DNA from: Neodiprion pinetum
Lineage: Eukaryota > Arthropoda > Insecta > Hymenoptera > Diprionidae
Direction: 5' to 3'
Assembly: GCF_021155775.2 (NCBI RefSeq)
Contig: NC_060232.1
Coordinates: 28,527,922 to 28,591,921, forward strand
DNA: 64,000 nt
Shown here: positions 1 to 13,223 of the stretch, one piece after another
Layout: each line of letters begins with the position of its first letter
Numbering within the stretch: position 1 is the stretch's first letter
The notes under the pieces: generated by a model
What the model saw: the letters and a program-made list of their open reading frames with translations, nothing else
Told to the model about the DNA's origin: nothing
Databases searched by the model: none
Position numbers and translations under genes: made by a program

Positions 1-3000
1 CTAAACCGCTGTCAATTCAAGCGCGTTAAGTGTAATCAAACTTAGCAACAATCTGACTTTCTAAATTGAAGTTGAATCAATCTCTCACTTCGCGGTTCAG
101 ATTTGATCATTATACCACTGGTTTTCCCAAACAAGTTGACTCCATAAAATATGACATACAACACCGAGCTAGTTTTGAATAATCTATAGATTCTCTCTAC
201 TGCGTCGACGGGAAGATGCAGAGTATCGCTTTTCGCAATACAACTTCGAAAGTATATGACATATTTCGAGAATTTGGTATAAAAAAACAAAACTATCCAT
301 AAGCGCATATACATGTATATATTCATTTATTCCAGTTAAACCAACATTTCGAGGTAAGAAAACATGACCATTATAATTTAACGAATGACGAAACGGTGAG
401 CGACGTGAGAAACGTAGAGCTTTCGCCTCTCAGCCCTGGTCGTTGAAAGTCACCCCGTGATCCTGGAGGATTGCTGCAGGAATAAGAGTGCGTCCGACTT
501 ATTGTTATCCTGAAAAAGACCTGAACCAACCTCTCTCTCTCGTCGTAGGGTAACACGGCGAGTAGGTGCAGGTAAAGCGTGTGAGCAAGATGCACCTGTT
601 TCGAGTTGAAAGGAAACACGTACCTCTCTAGATTGTGGGTCAAGCCATTATGTGAAACAGGTAAGAAATGGTCCCGAGATGCAGGTGCTCGGTTGGCTCT
701 GAGGGCGAATAAGCGCAGCTGTACAAGGTGCCCAGGTATAGACGTACGAGCTCCTTTCGGCTGGCTGGTGAAAATAAGAGAAGAATCTAGTCGCCGTACG
801 GCTCTGAGAGCGTGTAAGGTTGACTCCTCTTGACGAGACGGAGATGTAAAGAGGACGGGAGAAGAGCGACGAGACGTCGTTGCCCCCTTCAAATTTTCCA
901 TCTCGATGCAACCATGCAGCCGTCATTGTCTATCTACCGTTATAGGAGGCTGCGAGAGGTTTCGAGTTACTATCACGCTTCGTGTCGGAGTTGGCTGAAA
1001 GATCAGGAGGGGAAGAAACGACTGTAAGTTGCGCCATCGAGCTACACGGGATTCGGATGTATATTCCGGATGTAACAAGAGTCGCGGAATGTTATCCCAG
1101 GGCGAAAGAGTGACGGGTGAATCATCGACAAGTTTTTGCGCGTTCTTTAATTTTGGTTTATTTTTAAACACCTCCCGGTTTTTTTGACCATTTTTCAGTA
1201 ACTGCACACTCGTCGACGGATCCTTTGGACGATTTATCGTCCTTGTCGGCCTGACCCTGCATATCCGCACTCTCGGAGATGGGATTTATCATACTTTGAC
1301 CAAAAAACTGGCAAGGAGTCAAAAGGACGCAAAGCAACGAGGCTGAAGCTAGAAGCTAGAACTAGCAGCCAAACGTTCTAATGTTTCTTAGAAAGTCAAC
1401 ATTTTTTGAAATACCTTGAATCCCCGATGCATTGATAGAATTATGAGGATAAAACCGAACTGCATTTTTCTATTTCCAAAAAGTTTAACACATTTAGCTG
1501 CTGCTGATAAGTATCGATAAAAACGCAAAGAAAAATGCCAAACTATCACGGGGCTTAACCAGAAACGTACTAGGTACGATGTGCGTCATTCAAACTGCAC
1601 GCCAATAAGGTTTTTCATCATCTGTGCAACATCTGCCGCAGCGATTTTGCATCAAAGTTGTATGTATTTTGCACAAAGAGAAAGGATTTTTCTTCAAATC
1701 CACGTGCGGGTGGAAATTGGCAAAAATTGGTTGGACTGTTCGCGTCGCTTTCCTTCTCTTATCATCTCCATTCCCAAGGGACGGATAAACTCTGAAGTGA
1801 GGTAGCATCAAGTGTGTAGATTATATATAATATATACCTATAACGCAAAGAGAGAAGAGCACGTTCGCTACGGCTACCTCTGGGATTATTTAGCGAGAAA
1901 TACTGCACGTGGGAGACCGAGTGTGTGTATGTACGACACACTTATGTACACTGGCAGAAAAACGGTACAAACAATCTTGGAAAATGTATAATATTATACG
2001 GTAAGCGGTACAGTAGCTACGTCGCGGCGTCGCTGTGCGGTAAAAGATGTATTTTAGGTATATAGTAGAGTATGTACAGTATATGTGTAACGTATAGGCG
2101 TAGGCTAGTCAGCTTATCAGCGGTATAGGGAGCCAGCTCGCATCCTCCTATTTTATCTCCGCAAAGTTAAGTAAATATCAAATATTTATCCTGAAGGCAA
2201 CTGGAAATCCATGACGGAAATTGGCAACCGGCTAATAACACGTGCCAATTTTTCCAGAGCCACACACGTTACAGCCGTGTTGTTTTGTCGTCGCGCATCG
2301 TCGAAGATAAGATAACGCGAGCCACGGCTATGAAACACGGGATGAAACGTATTCAAAAATCATTACACACGTGATATTATGCCTGCCATCGCCGACGTTT
2401 ACCTTCTTCGCCGTAATTCGTTGTTACTCTCACGCGGTTACCGAACGCAACTGAGAAATATAATGCGATAATAAATTAACAGAATGCCTGTAAATTTTTC
2501 CTTCGGTGATCCGGCGATTAATCGCGGAGTTTAATTTCTGCTTTCAATTTTGCATACGTGATACTTTTTTTCCACACCAGAGTGATTTTCCTACGGATAT
2601 GCATACGCGTTAAGATTTCACCGACCGATCGTAACCGCGTGTATTATAAATACGGACGGAAATACCGTGGAGATTTCCGGAAGAAAAACCGAGAGTTATA
2701 AAAAAGAAACACGGTGAAATAAAACCGGCAACGCGCAACTTGAAACTCCCAAGTTTAACGATATGTAGATAGCTGCGGTCGACTGTTTCACCGTGGGAAT
2801 GAGGATAATTTTCACACGTGTACAAATATAATAATGAATTATAATATTCCACAAAAAGGAATGTTAAGAAGGAGAAAAAAAAAAATAAAAATTTCAGAGA
2901 AGCGAAGATATTTTTTTCCGTAAAAACTTGCCTGCAACGTACGTCGCAACTATTTACCTTACATTTTGTGTACATACCTATATACCTGTAATACCTAGCT

Positions 3001-3478
3001 AAGTTATACACTCCTGCCATAATGTGCATAATATCTTTGGGGAGTTATCCGATAAACCCAATCAATTATACGGGCGCTTCGATCGCTGATCCTCGTCTTC
3101 CGGATCAAACATTCAGGGCTTGCCGAGGGCGGTTATTCCGCAAACATGAAGGGGACAACGACGGCGGTGGTGAATCAGAAATTGAATTACAAATGTCAGA
3201 GTCAAAAGGGAAAATTAACGATATGAATTATGCCAATGAAACGAAGGTATCGATTATTACGCTGCAGTTGCTTGAGTTTCAAAATAACGAATACTTTGCG
3301 AACGTTTTTCCCGCAGGATTGAAGAAACTCGTCAATTTTTTCTCGGATAATTACGGAATACCGCGTTTCGAGTTATAGGTATACTATACGCCAGTTGGTA
3401 GCGGATCGACGAAATCTTTCTAAAAAGATATTCGATTATCTGAAGGAAATTACCTCCCGCAGAGGTGTATATGAACAG

Positions 3479-3499
3479 ACACACACACACGCACACACA
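3479..3499. repeat. (AC)n microsatellite
   Basis: Alternating AC interrupted once by G. Confidence 0.85.
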
Positions 3500-4686
3500 T
3501 TGTTTACTCAAGTTTTGTGGAAAGACTGTTGCTTCGGCGTCGCTTCACATGCGCTAGATTCGTTATACAGGGCGAAAATTTCCATTCCCAATATACGTAG
3601 TCCAGAATTTGAGCGCGGTAATTGAAGCAAAGAAAACAAAAAGTCTATATACAGTTTAATGGAACGTGTAAAACCATAAAAAATAAACCATCTACTGTAG
3701 AATTGAATTTTTTCTGTTTAAATTCTTAAAATATATCCGCAAAGCTCGTCGAAAATGATGGACAATACTTAGCTAACTTTGAACCTCTGCTATACGTGTC
3801 CCAGATTCCGAATTTCTTATTTATACGTACGAGAAAACGTGCAGTATAATATACGCAGTATAAATACGTGTTACAGAGAAGTTTTATTCATGGAATGCGA
3901 CAATTAAATATACAGGCACAGTTATAATACAATCTGCGAATGCGAGAACGTTAAGTAAAAACTGTTTATAATTGCGATTCCGTATAAAACTAATTATCTT
4001 TGTATAACGTATGGGGGAGGACGGTGTAACGATGTAAAATATGTTACGGCGTATTACAAGGGTGTATAATGCACACATATTAATTATTACAACACACGCC
4101 GAGGGAGTAACATTTTTACACAGTTGTAAATATTTTATTGCGACCCTTGGCAAATTGCAACAACACGTAATTCCTTGAATATTTTTGTACAGGTATGTAT
4201 GTATATAATGAACTTTTAATTTCTGTCCTATTTTTTCTCCCCCGCTATTTCTTTCGTTTTCTTTTATTCAATTCTTTTTCCACACCGCAGAGCGAACATT
4301 GCATTCGTCATGCAGGCGCCACTTAATGACATAGTGTCAAATGAAATTAATTAACTTGAATGTAATTATTAGGTCTCCTCGCTCGCTCTCCGACATGCCG
4401 CCGATGATTTCTAATAAATGATTCAACGCTACTGGGAATCGTTCACTTTTCGAATATACGAGTGGCACCGTCGGCTGCCGCCATCTTTTTCTATCCAGCC
4501 GCTGTATAACGTGTAATTTGCTTCCATTAACCGTAAGAATTCAACAACTTTGAATGATTTATTTGTATAATCGTTTTACTCTTTATAACTACCGTTTTAT
4601 CGACCCATTACTTCACGAGGCGAAGTTGAACTTTTATAAATTTATTTATTATGCTATTTTTGTTTCAGTTTACTTTCTTTTTTTTT

Positions 4687-4705
4687 ACACACACACACAC
4701 ACACA
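4687..4705. repeat. (AC)n microsatellite after a T run
   Basis: Nine and a half AC units directly after a run of T. Confidence 0.85.
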
Positions 4706-5300
4706 TGGGTATATCCAAACTTTTATATCACGCGGTCGACCAAATATCACATAACGTGCGCGGTGATGAATTGATCCGAAACTTTAAACGTATCCATATA
4801 ACAACGATCCGCGACGCATTTTCCACAAAATAAACCGAGATCCCGCTTACGTAGAATACGATTTTAGCACTGACCAGATTTTTAGCACGCGCAGCCTCCC
4901 GAGTTATACAGTTTAAAAAATGATGCCGCTGTTCTTGGTTTCTGGCGATACGTACGCGCTACTGGTAACATTATCGCTTTGAGCAGGCGAAATGTGAGTA
5001 GATGGCAAACTTATGTTACGTATACTCGTAATATAAATTTATCAGTATTGGAGGGAAGGTCAAAAGAGATAAAAAAAAATGAAAAAAAAAAACAAACAAG
5101 ACGAAAACTCAACCACCCATCGATCCATCAGCGCGTAAATACGTCGGAAAAAAGATGTTCAACTCGAGGATCGTGCGAGATCGCACAAAGCATCCAATGC
5201 GTTACGTACGACGTAGGTATCGTAAATCAGATAAGAGTGCGATAACGCTCGCGAATTATTTTCACCACTAGGGGATGTGAGTCTCTCGTCGTCGGTGGAA

Positions 5301-5374
5301 TTTTTTTCCTTTTTCCTTTTCTTTTCAACTCTTTCTCTCTCTCTCTCTCTCTCTCTTTTTCTCTTCTTCTCTCC
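5301..5374. repeat. Pyrimidine tract with (CT)n core
   Basis: Almost pure T and C on the plus strand, with uninterrupted TC units at 5334-5356. Confidence 0.8.
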
Positions 5375-5675
5375 CCGCCGCGTTTTCGTCTCCGACGTGC
5401 TGATATCGGTTGAGTCAGGTCAGGCGCAAAGATCGTGTTACACCTGCAGATGGCTATAAGCCTTGTGTCAAGAGACGTTGGTACATGCAGCACGCGCAAC
5501 ATGTACGTAATGATAATCGGGTTTGAAGCATTCTCAGATGTTTTTCGAGTTTAAAACCAAGCGCAGTTGTACGAACGATGAGTAAGTGAGTGAGTATACG
5601 GTTATACATATATCTACCCGCAAGAAATATCGCGCAAGCTTTTCTTTGTTGTTTGTTCTGTTATTTCAATTTTTC

Positions 5676-5697
5676 TTTTTTTTTTTTTTTTTTTTTT
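5676..5697. repeat. Poly(T) run, 22 bases
   Basis: Uninterrupted T; open frames crossing it give artificial Phe runs. Confidence 0.9.
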
Positions 5698-5803
5698 GCT
5701 TCTGCTTTTGCTTTTTCTCCCAATCTTATACACTCATTTTATTTTTTCACTCCAGAGCAGCCTGTGAATCACTGTACATCGTACACCGTCTTTGAACAGA
5801 GAT

Positions 5804-5822
5804 GAGAGAGAGAGAGAGAGAG
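5804..5822. repeat. (GA)n microsatellite
   Basis: Nine and a half uninterrupted GA units. Confidence 0.85.
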
Positions 5823-6286
5823 GAAATAACAATCTACCGCGTATTTACCGGCTCTCGTAAGATCGTGAAGCAACGTCGCCGTTTTAATCCGGCTAGCTGT
5901 TCTGTGTTTACCACCTTTTACCCACCTTCCGCAATTTTCTCATTAAGACAAGAACGCCACCGTAATGATTCTCGCACCGTACATCGGAATCAAGATTCAC
6001 TGACTCGGAAAATAGCACCTAGTTCTCTAAACGACCAGCGAGATTTGAATACCAGAGGATTTCCATTATACCTGTTATGCCAATTCCGTTTCACCCTTTG
6101 GATGCAGAACGGTGTTACGTACGGTTTTTATATCGTAGTATTACACAGCGCCGTTTCTGCAACCGCGACTTTGACTGATGCAGGTGCAACTTTTCAAACG
6201 ATCTTTCTTGTTTGAGGCCAAAGATATAGAACGAATAAAAAGTTTTTACCTACAGGGACGAAAATGCGATAAATTCCTTACGTGTA

Positions 6287-6294
<8 letters not shown>

Positions 6295-6330
<36 letters not shown>
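6295..6330. repeat. (TA)18 microsatellite
   Basis: Thirty-six bases of pure TA preceded by TG units; likely length-variable. Confidence 0.9.
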
Positions 6331-6335
<5 letters not shown>

Positions 6336-7129
6336 AAAAAATTACCGCTCGTTTCTAGTGGCCGATTGAAGTTTCTTTTACAGACATTTTGCAATGCTCT
6401 TTGTGATACGATTAACCGTCGCGATTCCATCCGGAAAAAGGGGCACAAAAAATAACTTTAATCGCCTCATTTTCTTATTGTTAGAATTTTTTCTATATAT
6501 AATCGAGTAAAGATTCAACATTGTCGAAAGCCATGAAACATTTCCATGATAGCTGTATACCGCATGGTAGGAAAAAACGACAATTTAATGGAGGTTCGTT
6601 GATTTATCTCAAAGATTTGCAAAAAATTTTACATAAATTTCACATTATAATAATTAGTACAAAAGTCTACAGGTATTTCACAATGCACAGGTAAACTGGA
6701 ATTAACGCGTGACATGCGATTGCGATTCGATGGCTGAATATACTTGTTTATTTATCATTCACGTTTCACATTTCGACGAAAAAAACCAACAATCGTTCGA
6801 CGATCGTCGTTCCGATTACTTCGATCACGAGACCTTATCACAGCTGTGAATTATTCCGCAAATATATGTATATCATATGCGAGCGTCGAACGTGACGCTT
6901 CATCGAAGACGATAAGAAGGTAATCCGTAGTTATAAGAAGGGGGAAATTCCAAAGTCGATGTGTAATATCCGACACGGAGTCGTAACTCACGCTTACGCG
7001 ACGAGACGCACGTGGATAATAACATTATTGTTCCGAAGTCGAAAATCAGTACTTTAGAAGATGAATAAACCGTTGCCCTTCCAGAAATTTACGAAATGAC
7101 TCTGATCGAAGTCTTATTCTTCGATTGGT

Positions 7130-7151
7130 AAAAAAAAAAAAAAAAAAAAAA
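7130..7151. repeat. Poly(A) run, 22 bases
   Basis: Uninterrupted A. No retroposed gene or element is recognisable just 5' of it. Confidence 0.9.
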
Positions 7152-7830
7152 CCGAAATAATGACAACGTCGTTCAGTGCAGCACGAGGAAACTTTCCACC
7201 TATGACTGCATCGCGTCCTTCAAATTACATTCACCGTTCGAGCTAATTAGTTGATACGTAATACCATTTCCCTTTCCTCCTTAAAAAATGATAATCTATA
7301 ATTCGTCGTAGTTTCCCACTTTTTTTCGCGACACCCAATTTAAAAATTCGAGTAGTCATTTGCTTACTCTTTTGCTCGAAACAGGCGTTGACGTCTCTAC
7401 ACATGTTCAGGGTTTGCCCCATACCCATCACGAATCACCTGCACTTACTTGCTTCACCCCACTTCACTTCACTGTTCACTTTGTACTTCTTTGTACCGAA
7501 TACGGAACAACCTTTCGACCCTTGACGAGCTGTCGGTGCAACAGAGTTTCGTGTTTTTCGCCACCAATCTTGACCCGTACTCGTTATATTTTTCTCTCGC
7601 GAAACAAACATCGCCACCTCTCTCGTTTATTTATCCACCTGTATTCGTTTATTCTATTATTAATTTTTCTTTTGTTACAACATGAAGAAAATTGAAGTAA
7701 AAAAAAAAAAAAGGAAATCACTCACAACTTCGTCGCTATGAGAACGAATCCAGAAAGCAATGCCTCTGCAGCTATGCGAACAAAGTGTAGTGTATTGCTA
7801 GTTTTTGTAATTATCTGTACATTATGTAGA

Positions 7831-7848
7831 TACATGTACGTACATGTA
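7831..7848. repeat. 18-bp perfect palindrome
   Basis: TACATGTACGTACATGTA reads the same on both strands. About 0.24 such palindromes are expected by chance in this length, so the signal is weak. Confidence 0.4.
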
Positions 7849-8411
7849 ACGCGTGAACAACATGACGACAACCATAATTGACAATTCATCCAGCGGCAAT
7901 GTGAGATTACCATAAAGTCATACGTGTATCCATACAGTACAGTAAATACAAATATTTGCATGCATGTACACATTGTACGTTGGCGTAATTAAAATACATA
8001 ACAACGTTTTCTTATCTGTGCCAGCAAAACTTACCGAGAAATAATAATTACAATAATACCAATAATATGAATAATTATAACAGCAGTAATGATAAGAATA
8101 AATTACCGCGACTAGCGAATAGATCAAATCGTAAACTCACAAGATAAAAATGAAAAAAACAAAATTAGAATAAGGGAGCGAGGGAAAACGGAGACATAAC
8201 ACGCATACGCAGATATCGTGTATATATACCTATAAACGGTGAAGAACCGTACGAAATAACGGGGGATACGTGAAACTGGTGAAACGGTGATCTAGCGAGA
8301 GAGGATCGGGAGGTATGAAACATACGCGCATGCCATACGCACGAAGATGGAGACGAATGAAAAAAGTTTTGAACACGGAGAAAATCCACCCCGAGTCATC
8401 TTTTCTCTCAG

Positions 8412-8435
8412 TCTCTCTCTCTCTCTCTCTCTCTC
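8412..8435. repeat. (TC)n microsatellite
   Basis: Twelve uninterrupted TC units. Confidence 0.85.
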
Positions 8436-8579
8436 GCTTTCTCCTTATGCATTTCTACCTGACGAGATATACACGTAACGCACCTACCCATCGCACATAC
8501 CTAGATACAAAGGAGGTTGCGGTACGTAGCGCACGTTGCAAGGCATCTAAAGTAAATATATAGATTTGAGCATGAACGG

Positions 8580-8760
8580 CCTTCGTGTGGCAAGCGAGCC
8601 TCGTCTTGGCGGCGCCAAGCTGACCTATCTGTCTACTCGTAGCAGGCGGACAAACGCGAGCGAGTGAGCTAGCAAAGGCGCAGCGAACGACCGCCGAGAG
8701 AGCCGATCGTGAGTCGCCGCAGTCAGCTGATACTCGCCGCCGATTGCCGCCGGGCACGAA
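8580..8760. promoter_or_regulatory. CpG-dense block, possible promoter or 5' UTR
   Basis: G+C and CpG are visibly higher than in the flanks. It holds a GGCGGCGCC motif, an initiator-like GCAGTCAGC (plus) and a donor-like GATC|GTGAGTCG. No ORF worth calling starts here. Confidence 0.25.
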
Positions 8761-11700
8761 ACTCGTCTATCAATCCGCCAACGAATTCACAATGCTTCGT
8801 TGATCCTGCGGGATTTTTTTTTATTTTATTTTATTTTTTTTTTTTTCTCCTGCAAGCGATAGCTCGAACGATGGAAATCGTTGCAGTGGCATCGAGAAGC
8901 TGACGGTGAAAGCGCGAAACGCGATTGCGTAGAACGCTGAGGCGTCGTTGAAAATCATTTGGCGAACCGTAGATCGGCGAAAACTGATGTAGATCGAATG
9001 TGAACGATTTGGAACCATCGTTACTGTTTCGGAATAAGTAAAAATCCTTTGATTCGCGATAAGGTATTCAAACCTCAGATTTATAAATGAGCTGAGTGAA
9101 TGGGCCGCTGCTCGGTGAAAACGGAGAGACGAGTCCTGTAGTGTTTTTAAACCACACATTTGTACTTTCTTTGTATAATAAACGCTGTACCGAGCATCTT
9201 GCACGTAGGACATAGTCGACGCATCCTTACGTAAATATGTATACATCCACTTGCGTCAAGTCGCGTTGCTTCGATTCGATCCTCATCCTCGACGACTAGA
9301 CGTTGCTCGCGGAAAATGCAACATTCTCATGTCTATGTGCACCGTCTATATAATATGTATGTACATCGGAGGTCTTCCTTGCGGGAAACGAAAAGCATAA
9401 ACCGTTTCGTTTGAAACGTGTTCACATCACATCGTCGTTGTACAGCGATCTTGCAGCGTCCGATTATCCATCCGTAAACCGTCTCAAAATTGCCAAATGA
9501 AAAATAGTCGGTAAAGTGAGGATACGTTCTACCGAAAACGTTGTAATAGTCATCTCAAATCGTTTCCGTCCACGCAACTAGTCGGACTGGCTTTACGAAG
9601 CCGTTAGCGGAGCTGTAAGGGGGATTACATAACAAGTAAGTATAAAATATGCTGCAGGAATCCTCGGCGAAACCGTCCGGTCGCGGAGTCTTCGGTTGAG
9701 ATCCTCGGGTAGAATGAGAGGAATCGGTGCAAGCTTGTCCGGCAAGAAGCGGTCCCATATCGTGGGGCCTTACAACGCGACACGACCGTATAACGAAGCC
9801 GATCCGAAGTGAACGGACGATAAAAAGAGGAGTAAAAAAAAAAAACAAATCATCGTCTCTCTCTCGGAGGCTCGACCAGAAGTGACCTTGAAACGGCTTG
9901 CAAAAAGGTCGATTTCCACAGCGCAGCAACGGACGCGGAGCGCGTCGTTTTGCGCGGCAAAGATTTATCGTAATCGCGACGTACGTTCGGCCGGGCCTTG
10001 AGGCCCTTGAATTGGCGAAAACCGGCTGGCCGACTCCTCGTCCCCCCCCTCTCCACGTGCTCTCGGCAAACGTTGCGCGCCTTCGTGTCAAGTTCAATGT
10101 TCCCTGCTCTCGGCATTTATTACCACACCGGCTTGCGCCGAAGGACCTTGCGGCCAGCCGATCCGAGCGACCCAAGGCGAGGGGCCCGACGTTTTCAACG
10201 CCCCCTAATCAACCGGCCCATGCCGAACCGACTTCCTCTGAGCCTTATCGCACCGGCAGTTAGCGCGAGGTGACGCAAGCCTGGCTGTTTTACCCGACCC
10301 GATATGAACCGGAAGAGGGAGCCCGGCGGTTTGGTTAAAAATAAGAAAAATAAAAAACTCCGCCCGATTATCGTCACCAGATTAATCGCCTATCGGACCC
10401 CGAGCTCATTACGCGTACGCTCGAGTGCCGTATCGTAAGAACGAGCGTGTGGTTTACACGCGTATATACCTATACGTTTTTATCGAAAAAATATACCTAC
10501 TATCGCACAGCTGACGGCTCGGGCACGGATTTGCTGTACGTGCAGCATATATATATCGACCTTATGAGAAGTTCGGAATTTTAATATGAATAAGAATTAT
10601 ATTGCAATAAGGCATGGAGCACTGCGACTGTACTCTGATATCTTTGATTACGCGTATAGCAACGTGACGTATAACGAAACGTTGGGCAAAAATTCACTAC
10701 ATTTTTCAACATGCAAAATAGTTCTGAAGGTGTTGCGTTTTCAAAATATTATGTAACGTGCTTTGTTATGATTTATATTGAATTTCAGACGATCGCTAAA
10801 ACTATCAAGATGAAGTTAGTAACGTTGGATTTTCAGGAGAAATCATTACTTCGCACTTATAGGGTCGTCTGAAATTTGATAAAACACGATAAACAGAACA
10901 TACTCATATTTTTAAAAGCCCAGTCCTTGGAAAGTTATTCAGAAATTGTACAGTAATGATTTTATTCCTGATGTTACGCTAAGTTAACGTCACTAATCTC
11001 AGCCTCGTATAAAACTACGGTGTAACAATTTCTCATCGATACACGCATCGTTACTGTTGCAACATCGCCAATCCCAACGTGATGTATTTTCATGATAGCG
11101 AACAATGGTCGGCGTGTTTCAATGTCGCGAAATTTCGTTGTAAAAAAAAACAGCGAGTACATACGAACAGAAGTTTTTAACATGAGATGGACGGAAAAAA
11201 AAAGGAAAAAAGGTAAAATAGAGGGTGTTAAGTATGTACAACTTCCTGTAAAAAAAATTAATCGACTAAACAATAACCTTCGTCTTTCGTCTGTTGGGGT
11301 TTTTCCCCCCCTAAGCAAATGGCGCAATCTTTCGATTTTTTCTTACTACACCAGCAGCAACAGCAGCAGCGAACGACCTCGACCGTGCAGATATTTCATC
11401 GGAATAATTCATTGGCCGGGTATCCGATGGTGCCACGCGTCCTGATCTACGTGACCAGAAATCGGTGCTTGAATAAAATTCTGCCTGGATGATGACGAAG
11501 CGAGTCGTTCAGATAACGAACTCTTCCTAGTGTTTTCTTTTTCTTTGGAATGGTCATTTTTTGTGTCTAGAAAAAGGTCTGAAAAGGATTAATTGGCGCC
11601 GTGGTCGATCCGCAAAAAAAGTTATTCTTCTTTTCCCGCGTCTACGTTTTTCACCACTCGAAATTTGGCAACCGGAATTTGTAAATACGTAATTCGGAGA

Positions 11701-11804
11701 GCGCACCACGCCTGATTAACAACAAACGAGGATAATAACGACACGGCGATGAATCAAATTTCCAAATGAGGAATTAGACCCGATACTCTTGCTCTTGTTG
11801 GTAG
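8761..11804. other. No supported gene; CpG-rich stretch near 9.85-10.3 kb
   Basis: The 206-codon minus frame at 9555-10175 lies in G+C-rich DNA where stops are scarce and crosses an A/T run giving FFFFF; it starts with a proper-looking frame but shows no domain. Repeat family 2 copy a lies at the right. Confidence 0.45.
10781..11023. repeat. Dispersed repeat family 2, copy a, with internal inverted repeats
   Basis: From 10865 to 11023 it resembles 27784-27949: CGTCTGAA, ACTCATATTTT, GTTACG..AACGT and CCTCGT..CGGTGT occur in the same order. Inside are imperfect terminal-type repeats, TGAAGTTAGTAACGTT (10811-10826) and the inverse TGAGATTAGTGACGTT ending at 11001. AATTTCAGACGA (10781-10792) is exactly inverted at 10865-10876. 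This suggests nested or palindromic miniature elements. Confidence 0.5.
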
Positions 11805-11829
11805 CGTAATCGCGGCTCTGAATCGATCG
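11805..11829 (+). other. Candidate 25-base microexon
   Basis: An excellent pyrimidine-rich acceptor (ACTCTTGCTCTTGTTGGTAG) is followed after 25 bases by a consensus donor ATCG|GTAAGT. Two frames are open (RNRGSESI or VIAALNRS). By my estimate about 15 such close pairs arise by chance in this window, so this is only a lead. Confidence 0.12.
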
Positions 11830-12326
11830 GTAAGTCCTGCATCTCGGCATTATCGTCGTAGGAATCTGCCTCCGATGAGATTAATCGCCGATCGGACAAA
11901 AACTGCTCTCAACAGCCAATTCAGCTAACTGTAAGACAGTTGTATAAGCACGCCTTTTGCATACCCTTGCCATATACGGCGATTGATATTACGCTTCGGA
12001 TTGCGAAGGAAACTGTATCGTTCTCACATTCAGAGTTGTCCCGGTCTCAGTGAGTCGCATGCGGAACGATTTTGGCAAAAATATATCCAACCTACGTTTG
12101 AACTTCGGCACGTGAGTTGTAGTGAAAGTTGAGCAAAACCTATCGACCTTGGACTTCGTCACGGGCCGTAGAACCAATCACTCAAACCTCACGCGCACAT
12201 AAGTGTCGGTATATGAAACGTGTAGAAGTAACTTTTATTGACGAAGATTAGTCGAGTCTCTTTAACTCTGCATGACTATACGCAATCAATCGAATTGGTG
12301 TAAAATTTCGTAACCGTAATTTACAG

Positions 12327-12604
12327 GGCGAAAGAAAACACCCGGAGTGAAATAACGAGTGTGCAGATTGCCATTGGCAGTGACACCGACGATAACGCGA
12401 CGTCACTGAGATACGCGAAGACGAGGGAGAATCGATTTGCTGGTAAAAATGAGATAAAGAAAAAATATATGCGAGGTCTGGTAAGAGTCGAAATACAGGT
12501 TGAAAGAGAATACAAATATCGAGCAGTCGGGCGAAGGCCTTGGACTGAATTTTTCACTCTACGATATCTCCTGCGTAATGTCACAACGAAGCACGGCAAA
12601 GAAG
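12327..12604 (+). CDS. Candidate internal coding exon (unrecognised, basic)
   Basis: An acceptor (CCGTAATTTACAG) ends at 12326 and a donor GAAG|GTGGGT begins at 12605. Between them one frame is fully open for 92 codons with one base left at each end. The peptide starts AKENTRSEITSVQIAIGSDT and ends NVTTKHGKE; it is rich in Arg, Lys and Glu with mixed third positions, as in genuine coding DNA. It has no motif I know. A second frame is open from 12482 to 12928 across the donor and beyond, so the true frame, if any, is unsettled. No start codon or partner exon could be assigned with confidence. Confidence 0.3.
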
Positions 12605-12928
12605 GTGGGTATAGATTTCCCTAAAGAGCTGTTCGTTTTTCATACGCGCGACGTTTGTCCGTGTTACCCTTTACCACAGGCAGCGCAGAGCCGGCTTGCA
12701 GGTAACCAAGTGTTCTTGTACGAGGGACGGCAACTTCTTGCACTGCATAGAATAACAGGATCCGCCTCCCGGGGAAGTTGGTTCGTCCTAAATTATTGCC
12801 ACGCTCGGTTTCCACGAGCATCGCCATTAGCGCCCCCCCAACCCTCTGATTATGCGCTAGCCGAGAGAGGTTCGAGATTAATATTGAAAGTCGAGCTTCC
12901 CGATTCAACGCTATACGTACGTACGTAA
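12578..12928 (+). CDS. Overlapping ORF in another frame (116 codons, unrecognised)
   Basis: The frame is open from 12482; the first ATG is at 12578 (MSQRSTAKKVGIDFPKELF...) and the stop is TAA at 12926-12928. Composition is coding-like and includes a short Cys-containing stretch (DVCPCYPLP) and a Leu/Val-rich end. Roughly two random ORFs of at least 149 codons are expected in 64 kb by my estimate, so length alone proves nothing. It competes with the exon model at 12327-12604. Confidence 0.15.
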   Translation: MSQRSTAKKVGIDFPKELFVFHTRDVCPCYPLPQAAQSRLAGNQVFLYEGRQLLALHRITGSASRGSWFVLNYCHARFPRASPLAPPQPSDYALAERGSRLILKVELPDSTLYVRT

Positions 12929-12938
12929 AAGTTGCCTC

Positions 12939-13223
12939 CTAATCCGCAAGGTTGGAGCGTAACCTCCTCGGCTCCTCGGAGAAAACGAGGCTGTCACCCG
13001 CCTCGCGGAATAACAAATTACCACAGGAGGTGGGTCCGCCCCTCTTCTCCGGGGTCCAGGCGCCACTTGTTCCCGACGACGCGATCTCTCGCTCGTCTTT
13101 TTCATTCTCTATGATCGGCAACACAACGACGCCTTCGCGGTCTGCCGCTCCTCGAAGCCGCAGCGCCGTTTTCGACAGCACGCGTTCTCTGTCGGACTTT
13201 GGCGTCGCGTCGGTACCGGGCAT
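12939..13223 (-). CDS. GC-rich 94-codon ORF, hypothetical
   Basis: It begins with a true ATG at 13223 and ends with TAG at 12939. Codons favour G or C at third positions (CGC, GCG, GAG, CTG), and the product is charged, starting MPGTDATPKSDRERV with an EKDERE stretch near the middle. There is no signal peptide or membrane segment. The sequence before the ATG (GTGGTCAC) is an indifferent Kozak context. It lies in a CpG-dense block that also keeps a 91-codon frame open on the plus strand, so it may be a chance product of base composition, or a first coding exon next to a CpG-rich promoter. Confidence 0.2.
   Translation of the reverse strand: MPGTDATPKSDRERVLSKTALRLRGAADREGVVVLPIIENEKDEREIASSGTSGAWTPEKRGGPTSCGNLLFREAGDSLVFSEEPRRLRSNLAD

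Larger units (their letters stand above)
1..8579. other. No supported gene
   Basis: Holds microsatellites and low-complexity tracts. Open frames up to 176 codons (371-901 minus, 5802-6215 plus) lack splice logic or coding-like composition. A short plus-strand acceptor-donor pair, CCTCTCTAG to AAACAG|GTAAG (632-660), frames a 29-base possible exon; chance is the simplest reading. Confidence 0.5.

Noticed and set aside
371..901. 176-codon minus-strand frame
   Set aside because: About half such a frame is expected by chance; no ATG context, motif or splice support.
9555..10175. 206-codon minus-strand frame
   Set aside because: Lies in G+C-rich DNA where stops are rare; composition (Arg, Ser, Pro) and an FFFFF tract point to chance.
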